A stretch of DNA of 12,262 nt from Spirochaetaceae bacterium (GTDB lineage Bacteria > Spirochaetota > Spirochaetia > SZUA-6 > Fen-1364), in the NCBI GenBank assembly GCA_003154555.1, contig PMDT01000158.1:6581-18842 (forward strand). The letters are read 5' to 3'. Position numbers and translations under genes: made by a program. This document shows, piece by piece, positions 6,648-12,262 of this stretch (position 1 is its first letter; every line of letters starts with the position of its first letter). The notes beneath the pieces are model-generated. The model saw only the letters and a list, made by a program, of their open reading frames with translations, was not told the DNA's origin and ran no database searches.

Positions 6648-7987
6648 CAGCCCGTGCCCAGCAGCTTTGCGTCCGCCCCGGGATAGATTGCGTCCTCCGC
6701 GTGCGCGACGACCTCGTCCAGCCGCGCCCAGACCTTGCGGAATCCCGCGACGATCTTCTCCATGAGCTCCTGGCCGTTCGGGGGATGGACGCCGTAGACG
6801 ACCGTGTAGCTGTCGCACAATGCCTGGGCAACCGGGAACTGGGCGGGGTTGTAGTCGTAGATGATGCCCTTGGATTCGTTCACCGACCACGGGAAATGGG
6901 AGCTGCCATAGCCGAGCTTGCTCTGGAACAGGTCCTGCGCCGGCACGGGCATCGTCTGCCACTGGCCAATGAGGAGACCTTCCTTGTAAAGGGCCTTTTC
7001 CACCGCGATGCGGAATGTACGCGCGGAGCAGTTCACTCCTGCCTTTGCCGGGTCGAAGCGGACATTGTACATCCAGTACACGTGCTTGTAGCCCGGCGGG
7101 CAGTGCGGCGGGATGACGCCGGGGAGCCTGGCCAGCTCGCGGCTCAGATTGTTCGCGTTGGCGATCCGCACCGCGTTGTTCTCGTCCAGGTGCAGGAGCT
7201 GTCCACGCGCGAGGGCGGCCGGGAGCTCCTGGTTGCGGTACATGTAGCCGAGTATGGACGCATTGTAGATGCGGCGGTGGCTCACCTCGTCCACCTCGTC
7301 CCCGAAGCAGCGCAGGAGCACCCCCTTTTTCAGGAGATTCTCGTCGTCGGTCGTGAAAAGGCCGCCCTCGCCGCCGCAGAGATTCTTCGTGTTGTTGAGG
7401 CTGAAGGTGCCGATCTGGCCCATGGTCCCCACCTTGCGTCCCTTGTACTCGGCCCCGTGCGCCTGGCAGGCGTCCTCGATCACGAAGAGCTTGTGCTTCT
7501 TCGCGATCTCGAGGATCGGGTCCATGTCGGCGGGCAGCCCCTGGATATGGACCGGGATGATCGCCTTCGTGCGCGGGGTGATGGCCGCCTCGAGCTTCGC
7601 GGGGTCCATGCAGTACGTCTTCGGGTCAATGTCGACGAAGACGGGAATGGCGTTCTGATGCAGAACACAGGATGCAGAGGCGAGGAACGTGAATGCAGAG
7701 GTGATCACTTCGTCGCCCGGGCCGATGCCGAATGCGGCAAGCGCCATGTGCAGCGCCGAGGTGCCGCTCACCGTGGTGAGGCAATGCTTTGCGCCGACAT
7801 AGGCCGCCCATTCTTTTTCCAGGGCCGACGATTGCGGGGCCGTGCCGCCTGCCACCACGCCGCTGTCGAGCACCTCGTTGATGAACCTGCGGTCGTCCGC
7901 GGTGATCAGGGGCCAGTTGCGGTAGTCGCTGCGGCGCAGGACCGGTTGCCCGCCCGCGATTGCGAGTGTCTGGGAACGTGAGCTCAT
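6647..7987 (-). CDS. DegT/DnrJ/EryC1/StrS family PLP aminotransferase
   Basis: At 446 residues this is a little longer than the usual 370-430 of sugar aminotransferases. It would transfer an amino group between glutamate/glutamine and a keto-sugar or keto-cyclitol using PLP. Seen: the N-terminal YRNWPLIT...VLDSG (22-43), SGTSALHMAL (74-83), the PLP-ring Asp172 in VIEDACQAHGA, the Schiff-base Lys201 in SLNNTKNLCGGEGG, and RNQELPAALARGQL (251-264), the family's dimer/active-site helix. Position 201 is Lys, so this is not a dehydratase variant. AAGGAG lies 7 nt before the ATG, and the start overlaps the ceramidase-like stop as ATGA. A further upstream open frame is rejected because it lies inside that gene. 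Similar enzymes act on scyllo-inosose or 3-/4-keto hexoses; which applies here is not determinable. Confidence 0.93.
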   Translation of the reverse strand: MSSRSQTLAIAGGQPVLRRSDYRNWPLITADDRRFINEVLDSGVVAGGTAPQSSALEKEWAAYVGAKHCLTTVSGTSALHMALAAFGIGPGDEVITSAFTFLASASCVLHQNAIPVFVDIDPKTYCMDPAKLEAAITPRTKAIIPVHIQGLPADMDPILEIAKKHKLFVIEDACQAHGAEYKGRKVGTMGQIGTFSLNNTKNLCGGEGGLFTTDDENLLKKGVLLRCFGDEVDEVSHRRIYNASILGYMYRNQELPAALARGQLLHLDENNAVRIANANNLSRELARLPGVIPPHCPPGYKHVYWMYNVRFDPAKAGVNCSARTFRIAVEKALYKEGLLIGQWQTMPVPAQDLFQSKLGYGSSHFPWSVNESKGIIYDYNPAQFPVAQALCDSYTVVYGVHPPNGQELMEKIVAGFRKVWARLDEVVAHAEDAIYPGADAKLLGTG

Positions 7988-9309
7988 TGAGGGACTCCTT
8001 TCCGTTTCGATGCGGCATGCGCCGTCGACAGGAGCGCGAGGCTCTGCCGGATGACGGCCTGCTCGGCTGTCGCGTCGACCCAACGGGTATCCTCCGCGTA
8101 GCCGCCTTTTTCTATTGCATCGGCCGTCGGTATGTAGCCGACGTATCCGTTCGCGAGCCCGATGATGTACGTGCGGGCAAAGGGACTCGCCGCCTTGATC
8201 GCCCGGCCGATCTCCGTGTACAGCTCGCCGGGGAATGACAGGAGCGCGCAGTCGCCCATCGCGACGCAGATCTGCTCCACCGGCATGTCGCGCGGGCCCC
8301 TCAGGCGCAGGCGCTTGTAGAAAAGGGCCTTGTAGTCGTCACCGATGCCGTCGGACATCGGCTGCACGTCCCCGCCGGTCTGCTCAAGGACTCCCTGCGC
8401 CCAGGCCCACTCCGCGTCGGTGATGCGCCTTCCCTCCAGCACGTAGTGGACGCTGTGCCCCCGCGGCGTCGTGGAGGCGTCCGGCACAATGGCATCCGCC
8501 GTTTCCCGCACGCTCGCAGCAAGGGCGCGCCCCGCCGTTTCCCAGCCCTGCCAGTCGCGGTGCCGGAGGCCGTCGATATCCACGGAACCTTCCGCTCCAT
8601 TGAAAAAGAGAGCCAGCCCTCCCGCGTGCTCCTCGAGGAGCTGGGACGTACGTCCCGGGTAGTCCGCGCTGAGCAGGTAGTTGTCTCCGGAGAGGATGTT
8701 GGGGTGACCGGCGTGATTGAAGAGCGTGGCGATGGTCCGTGCGGTGTCGGATGCCGAAACGAGCTTCACGACGCCGACCTCGGGATCCGCCGCTCCGAGG
8801 GGGCCGACGATGCGGGCGGGGGGAAAAGGTTCCCAGTTCATCACGACGTGCCCGTCGTCGGCGAGCAGGCGCCGGTAGTGGCTGATCGTGGTCTCGCGTC
8901 CGCTTCCACTGCCCGCGATTGCCGGCTCCCGGGCGGCCGCCGCAGCGGCAACCACGTCGACGAGCTGCGCGACGAGGTCCTGGACGTACGCGCTCTCCCG
9001 CGGGGTGAAGATGCCATGGGCGGAGGGACCGGAATGGGTATGCGTCGCCGCCACGATGATGTTCCGCGCGGGGATGCCGGTGCGCGCTTCGGCTCCCTGC
9101 CGCACGGCGCGCGTCGTCTCTTCATCCAGGACGCACACGTCCACCGAGACAAGCGCGAATGCATCCTGCGCGCTTCGCCTGTCACTCACAACGAGGGCCC
9201 GGGCATACAGTGGGTCGTGTATTCCCTCCGAGGTATGGGAGCGGATCATGCCATCCATCCACACAGGGTCACGGGGGGTGATGTCGATCCTGGCAGCACC
9301 GGCGCGCAT
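7984..9309 (-). CDS. Neutral/alkaline ceramidase-like zinc hydrolase, cytoplasmic
   Basis: This 441-residue protein matches the N-terminal catalytic domain of neutral ceramidases, zinc amidases. Seen: the opening RAGAARIDITP, zinc-binding ATHTHSGP (His90, His92), FNHAGHPNIL (His202), FFNGAEGSVD (Ser242 at the presumed catalytic Ser), FPGELYTEIG (Glu362), GLANGYVGYIPT (384-395) and GGYAEDT (Tyr404). By comparison with Pseudomonas ceramidase, all four zinc ligands (His, His, Glu, Tyr) are kept. Secreted ceramidases have a signal peptide and a C-terminal Ig-like domain; both are missing here, so the protein is probably cytoplasmic and does not act on membrane lipids. GGAGGG lies 8 nt before the ATG, 4 nt after the regulator's stop; a GTG one codon upstream is also possible. 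Inferred role: hydrolysis of an amide bond in the pathway substrate. Confidence 0.9.
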   Translation of the reverse strand: MRAGAARIDITPRDPVWMDGMIRSHTSEGIHDPLYARALVVSDRRSAQDAFALVSVDVCVLDEETTRAVRQGAEARTGIPARNIIVAATHTHSGPSAHGIFTPRESAYVQDLVAQLVDVVAAAAAAREPAIAGSGSGRETTISHYRRLLADDGHVVMNWEPFPPARIVGPLGAADPEVGVVKLVSASDTARTIATLFNHAGHPNILSGDNYLLSADYPGRTSQLLEEHAGGLALFFNGAEGSVDIDGLRHRDWQGWETAGRALAASVRETADAIVPDASTTPRGHSVHYVLEGRRITDAEWAWAQGVLEQTGGDVQPMSDGIGDDYKALFYKRLRLRGPRDMPVEQICVAMGDCALLSFPGELYTEIGRAIKAASPFARTYIIGLANGYVGYIPTADAIEKGGYAEDTRWVDATAEQAVIRQSLALLSTAHAASKRKGVPQ

Positions 9310-9313
9310 CACC

Positions 9314-10051
9314 TCAACCCTCCGCGCGGCGCATGTCGCGTCGCAGCCCGTAGCTGCCCAGGAGGCGCGTCCTGTCGCTGCGATACCGTGTGACGACCCA
9401 CGCCGCGGCGCCGCCGTCGGCCGTGTGGTAGAGCTCGCCCGTGACCAGAAGCGGCACATCGGGACCGATCGACAACACCTTCTGATCCTCGGCCCCCGGC
9501 AGGCACACGCTCACCTCGTACTCGGCGTGTGTGAGCTGCAGCTCCGCCTTTTCCTGCCAGAGGAAGAGAAATGACGGGGAGCCGGCAATGTCAGGGGTGA
9601 TGAGCTGTGCGAGCGCGGGCGGGATGGAAACCTCGTCGATGGAAAGGGGCGATCCCCCTTCACTGTCCAGCCGCGAGATGAAGCGCACCAGGGAACCTTG
9701 TTGCACCGAAAGGCGTTCCGCGATATCCGCCGGGACGGGGTCCAGGGAATCCTTCAGGACCGAACGCACCACCCGCAGCCTCCCGGTCATGACGTCGGTC
9801 GTGAAGCTGGACATTCCGACCAGCACCTCGCGCGCCCTGTCGCGCACGAAGCTGCCGACACCCTGGCGGCGCACGATCAACCCGTCGAGCACGAGCTCAT
9901 CCAGCGCGCGACGGACGGTGATGAGGCTCACCTTGAACTCCTCGATCAGGCGGCGCTCCGACGGCACGCTCCTGCCCGGCGGATAGATGCCGGACACGAT
10001 GCGTTGCCGCAGCTCGCGGTGCACCGTCCGATAGAGGGGGGATGCGCTCAC
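9314..10051 (-). CDS. GntR family transcriptional regulator (HutC subfamily, UTRA effector domain)
   Basis: At 245 residues it is typical for HutC-type regulators. The winged helix-turn-helix spans about residues 5-71, with PSERRLIEEF, VSLITVRRALDELVLDGL and QGVGSFV as the family hallmarks. The remainder (about 88-235), with RLDSEGGSPLSIDE and the end LYHTADGGAAAWVVTRYR, fits a UTRA small-molecule domain. HutC members generally bind a pathway intermediate (often a sugar phosphate or histidine-pathway compound) and release DNA. It starts with GTG in a GTGA overlap with the preceding dehydrogenase, with GGGAG 7 nt upstream. As the third gene of the operon it is likely autoregulated, with the palindrome at 12238-12253 the best candidate operator. 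Effector unknown. Confidence 0.94.
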   Translation of the reverse strand: MSASPLYRTVHRELRQRIVSGIYPPGRSVPSERRLIEEFKVSLITVRRALDELVLDGLIVRRQGVGSFVRDRAREVLVGMSSFTTDVMTGRLRVVRSVLKDSLDPVPADIAERLSVQQGSLVRFISRLDSEGGSPLSIDEVSIPPALAQLITPDIAGSPSFLFLWQEKAELQLTHAEYEVSVCLPGAEDQKVLSIGPDVPLLVTGELYHTADGGAAAWVVTRYRSDRTRLLGSYGLRRDMRRAEG

Positions 10052-11124
10052 GATCCGGCTCCCGCCGCGGCCGCGTCCGGGTTGACGTGCCGCTCCCGCG
10101 CGACCTCCTCGATCCTCCTCCAGATTGCCGCCTCCACGCGGATGCCCTCTTTCCGGGTCTTCTGCCTGCGCGCCGCCTCGGGAGCACCGGGGACCATCAC
10201 CCGGGCGAAGCCGGGCGCAGGCCGCACCTCTTCCAGGCGATGGAAGAGACCGTCCACGTCGGCGGCGAAGCGCTCCCTGTCCGTGAAATGCCCGATGTCC
10301 AGCACGATGAGAAATGCCGCATTCCCGCCGTAGCCCAGGCCGTGCTCCTTTTTCGGGTTCACCGGGACCCCGGCTCCCGTCATGGCGCTGCAGAGAAGCT
10401 CCACCAGGAGGGCCAGCGCATATCCCTTGTGTCCACCGAATGTGAGCAGGCCCCCCCCATCGAGGAACTGGCGCGGGGTCCGCGCCGGCTTGCCTTCCGC
10501 GTCCACTGCCCAGCCCTCCGGGATCGGCATGTCCTTGTCAGCCGCCAGCTCGAGCTTGCCCGCCGCGACGACCGATGTGGCGAAGTCCATGATGAAGGGG
10601 ATGTGCGAACCGGCCGGCACGCCTGCCGCGATCGGGTTCGTCGAAAACACCCTTTCGGCACCGCCGAACGGTACCACGGCGCCGCCGTTGCCGGCGGCAC
10701 TGGCCGCGACGATGGCCACCAGGCCGGCCGCCGCCGCTTTCTCCGCGTACTCTCCGAGCCTTCCCACGTGGCCGCAGTGGATCACGCTCGCGGCGCAGAT
10801 GCCGTTCCGGCGCGCCTTGGGGAGCGAGGCGTCCAGCGCCAGGTGCGCGGCGGGCTGGCCGAACCCGTAGCCACCGTCCACGATGGTGGTCGTTTCCGTC
10901 TCACGGACGATGCGCGCGGTGCCTTCGGGCCGGATCCAGCCCGCCTTTGCATGCCCGATGTAGTCAGCGATGCGGACGACGCCGTGGGAGGAGACGCCGG
11001 CGCTGTCGCTGTCCACGAGGGACCGGGCGACACAGGCGGCTGATTCCTCCGACGCCCCCCATGCGACGAAGATGCGCCGCGCCAGGTCCCGCCACTGCGA
11101 CTCCGACAGTGTCACGTCGCCCAT
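10048..11124 (-). CDS. Ldh2 family oxidoreductase (malate/L-lactate dehydrogenase-like), copy 2
   Basis: This 358-residue NAD(P)-dependent 2-hydroxyacid dehydrogenase belongs to the Ldh2 fold (MDH/ureidoglycolate/sulfolactate dehydrogenase group). Seen: SSHGVVRI (Ser46, His47), CGHVGRLGEYAE (His119), FSTNPIA (Asn163, Pro164), MDFATSVVAAGK (179-190) and FGGHKGYAL (His232, Lys233). GHxGRLG and the HKGYAL ending resemble E. coli YbiC (HcxB) more than the SHFG-type malate or ureidoglycolate enzymes. Two ATGs are possible: 11130 overlaps the upstream stop as ATGA but sits only 1 nt from GGAGG, while 11124 is at the usual 7 nt, so 11124 is chosen. It is a diverged copy of the preceding gene. The C-terminal 20 residues are Ala/Gly-rich and unlike the paralogue. 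Substrate unknown. Confidence 0.92.
   Translation of the reverse strand: MGDVTLSESQWRDLARRIFVAWGASEESAACVARSLVDSDSAGVSSHGVVRIADYIGHAKAGWIRPEGTARIVRETETTTIVDGGYGFGQPAAHLALDASLPKARRNGICAASVIHCGHVGRLGEYAEKAAAAGLVAIVAASAAGNGGAVVPFGGAERVFSTNPIAAGVPAGSHIPFIMDFATSVVAAGKLELAADKDMPIPEGWAVDAEGKPARTPRQFLDGGGLLTFGGHKGYALALLVELLCSAMTGAGVPVNPKKEHGLGYGGNAAFLIVLDIGHFTDRERFAADVDGLFHRLEEVRPAPGFARVMVPGAPEAARRQKTRKEGIRVEAAIWRRIEEVARERHVNPDAAAAGAGS
10451..10458. repeat. Eight-base C (G on coding strand) homopolymer inside the second Ldh2 gene
   Basis: The tract encodes three Gly codons after Asp222. The paralogue has GGG GGC GCC at the same place and no long run. The reading frame is intact here. Such a run is a possible slippage site, but it may be chance in GC-rich DNA. 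Confidence 0.6.
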
Positions 11125-11126
11125 GT

Positions 11127-12212
11127 TCATTCCTCCGCCTTGAAATCTGAAAGACTCACGTTGGATTCTCCGGCGACCCGCGCAATCTGCTCCCAGATTG
11201 CCGCGGTTACCGAGAAGCCCTCTTTTGTCTTTCGTGCCCGTTGCGCGGCTTCAGGCTCGCCGGGGACCATCACCTGCTTGTAGCCGGGGGCGGGGCGTAC
11301 ACCATCGAGGCGCTGGAAGAGCGCGTCCACGTCGGTGAGAAATGCTTCCTTGTCCGTGAAGTGAGAGACATCCACGATGATGATGAATGTCGAATTGCCG
11401 CCAAAGCCGACGCCACCAGTGGGGACCACCTGGGGACGCTGCGTCACCCCTGCGCCCGTCAGCGCCCCTGCAAGCAGCTCGACGAGGAGCATGAGCGCGT
11501 ATCCCTTGTGCCCCGCGAAAGGAAGCATGGCGCCCCCGTCCAGGTAGTCCCGCCCCTTTTCCGCGGGGCGTCCGTCCTTGTCCACGGCCCATCCCGCGGG
11601 GATCGGTGCCTCGGGATCGCCGGTGAGCTCAAGCTTCCCCGCCGCGACGACCGTGGTGGCAAAGTCCATGATGAATGGCGCGTGCTCACGCGCGGGAACC
11701 GCTGCCGCCATCGGGTTGGTCGAGAAGACCCGCTCGGAACCGCCGAAAGGAACGACGTGGCCGCCGTGGCGCGCATTGCTCGTGCCCATGAGCGCGATCA
11801 TGCCGGAAGCCGCAGCACGCTCCGCGTATTCGCCGAGCCTGCCGATGTGACCGGCCTGAATCACCCCGATTCCGGCGATGCCGTGCGCGCGTGCCTTTGC
11901 GATCCCAAGGTCGAGGCCCTTGTGCATCGCGGGCTGGCCGAAGCCCCAGTTTCCATCGACCACCGCCGTGCTGGGGCCTTCGCGCGAAACAGTGGGGCGC
12001 CGTGATGGAATCCACCACCCCGGCTTCACGAAGTTGTAGTAGTTGCCGATGCGCACGACGCCGTGGGAATCGATGCCGGCGAGATTGCTCTCCACAAGCG
12101 ACTTCGCCACGCATGCGGCGATATCTTCCGGGGCGCCCCACGCGGTGAAAAAGCGCTCGCACAATGCGCGCCATCGACCAGGGCTCATATGGATTTCGTT
12201 CCGACCCACCAT
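11127..12212 (-). CDS. Ldh2 family oxidoreductase (malate/L-lactate dehydrogenase-like), copy 1
   Basis: This first gene of the operon encodes 361 residues. It is an NAD(P)-dependent 2-hydroxyacid dehydrogenase with DSHGVVRI (Ser49, His50), AGHIGRLGEYAE (His122), FSTNPMA (Asn167, Pro168), MDFATTVVAAGK (182-193) and FAGHKGYAL (His235, Lys236). More than half of its residues look identical to the next gene, including the whole FSTNP-to-WAVD block, so the pair arose by tandem duplication. The family is cytoplasmic and usually dimeric, with the active site at the subunit interface. GGAGG lies 2 nt before the ATG at 12212 and 5 nt before a GTG at 12209; the GTG has the better spacing, a one-codon difference. 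Its place next to the promoter suggests it acts on an abundant pathway intermediate. YbiC-like by motif; exact hydroxyacid unknown. Confidence 0.92.
   Translation of the reverse strand: MVGRNEIHMSPGRWRALCERFFTAWGAPEDIAACVAKSLVESNLAGIDSHGVVRIGNYYNFVKPGWWIPSRRPTVSREGPSTAVVDGNWGFGQPAMHKGLDLGIAKARAHGIAGIGVIQAGHIGRLGEYAERAAASGMIALMGTSNARHGGHVVPFGGSERVFSTNPMAAAVPAREHAPFIMDFATTVVAAGKLELTGDPEAPIPAGWAVDKDGRPAEKGRDYLDGGAMLPFAGHKGYALMLLVELLAGALTGAGVTQRPQVVPTGGVGFGGNSTFIIIVDVSHFTDKEAFLTDVDALFQRLDGVRPAPGYKQVMVPGEPEAAQRARKTKEGFSVTAAIWEQIARVAGESNVSLSDFKAEE
11132..11136 (-). promoter_or_regulatory. Ribosome binding site for the second Ldh2 gene
   Basis: GGAGG on the minus strand, 1 nt before the ATG at 11130 but 7 nt before the ATG at 11124. 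The spacing favours the second ATG, although the first makes the ATGA overlap seen elsewhere in this operon. Confidence 0.6.
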
Positions 12213-12237
12213 GGCCTCCCGTTGAATCTATGTCCGA

Positions 12238-12253
12238 AGTGAGTATACTGACT
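12238..12253. promoter_or_regulatory. Candidate operator: 16-bp near-perfect palindrome upstream of the operon
   Basis: The plus strand reads AGTGAGTATACTGACT, two 8-bp half-sites that pair at 7 of 8 positions around a perfect AGTATACT core. It sits 26-41 nt before the first gene's ATG and overlaps -10-like hexamers. GntR/HutC dimers bind short palindromes with GT...AC arms around a TA-rich centre, which fits. The regulator in this operon is the obvious candidate protein, but binding is inference. Confidence 0.5.
12244..12249 (-). promoter_or_regulatory. Candidate -10 element of the operon promoter
   Basis: On the minus strand this is TATACT, five of six matches to the sigma-70 -10 consensus, in an AT-rich patch of an otherwise GC-rich window. 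A start of transcription would fall about 20-25 nt before the first ATG. Its -35 would lie beyond the right edge, so it cannot be checked. It lies inside the palindrome, as expected for repression by occlusion. TATAGT at 12251-12256 is an alternative. Confidence 0.4.
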
Positions 12254-12258
12254 ATAAT
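12253..12258 (+). promoter_or_regulatory. TATAAT hexamer pointing off the right edge (possible divergent promoter)
   Basis: The plus strand has a perfect TATAAT directly beside the palindrome. It could be the -10 of a divergent gene to the right. No good -35 at 16-18 nt is seen (TTGAAT at 12222-12227 is too far), so this is weak and may simply reflect the AT-rich region. Confidence 0.25.
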
Positions 12259-12262
12259 GTAT

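Noticed and set aside
6636..6962. 109-codon upstream extension of the alcohol dehydrogenase
   Set aside because: It lies wholly within the aminotransferase gene and its sequence is low-complexity Arg/Gly. A GTG with a well-placed AAGGAG gives the normal family N-terminus.
9310..9459. 50-codon upstream extension of the ceramidase-like protein, which might have been a signal peptide
   Set aside because: It lies in the regulator gene, contains many Arg and Cys residues without a hydrophobic core, and GGAGGG is placed for the ATG at 9309.

Overview
This 12.3 kb GC-rich window (about 60-65% G+C by eye) is almost wall-to-wall coding sequence. Everything recognisable lies on the minus strand, so transcription runs from the right edge to the left edge. 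The phylum is not clear. Strong AAGGAG/GGAGG ribosome binding sites, ATG/GTG starts and tight gene packing point to a free-living bacterium with a large catabolic repertoire. I associate this mix of families (Gfo/Idh, UroD-like, ceramidase-like and Ldh2 dehydrogenases) with environmental Alphaproteobacteria, Planctomycetota and Hydrogenedentota-type genomes, but that is inference.

Layout in transcription order (right to left): an AT-rich regulatory segment with a near-perfect 16-bp palindrome and -10-like hexamers (12238-12262); two tandem Ldh2-family (YbiC-like) NAD(P)-dependent 2-hydroxyacid dehydrogenases (12212-11127 and 11124-10048); a GntR/HutC-type regulator with a UTRA domain (10051-9314); a neutral-ceramidase-like zinc amidase without signal peptide (9309-7984); a DegT/DnrJ/EryC1/StrS PLP aminotransferase (7987-6647); a two-zinc MDR alcohol dehydrogenase (6635-5601); a Gfo/Idh/MocA oxidoreductase (5608-4628); an HpcH/HpaI-type class II aldolase (4600-3800); a UroD/MtaA-like protein (3803-2691); an SDR dehydrogenase (2687-1902); a second UroD-like protein (1894-824); and a NagA-like amidohydrolase (824 to the left edge, C-terminus cut off).

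All eleven junctions are overlaps or gaps of at most 27 nt (four ATGA, GTGA or TAATG-type stop/start overlaps, plus one 8-nt overlap). The window therefore reads as one translationally coupled operon of at least 12 genes. No tRNA, rRNA, CRISPR array, insertion sequence or terminator was seen, and no intergenic stretch exceeds 50 nt.

The gene set suggests a catabolic pathway for a substituted (N-acyl and/or amino, possibly methylated) sugar, cyclitol or sugar acid. Two amide-hydrolase-type enzymes (ceramidase-like, NagA-like) could remove acyl groups. The aminotransferase could exchange amino and keto groups. Five or more oxidoreductases could act on hydroxyl groups, and the HpaI-type aldolase could split a 2-keto acid to pyruvate plus an aldehyde. 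Two UroD/MtaA-like proteins could handle a methyl or carboxyl group. No transporter, kinase or corrinoid protein lies in the window. The substrate cannot be named from sequence alone, and I do not recognise the operon as a described pathway.
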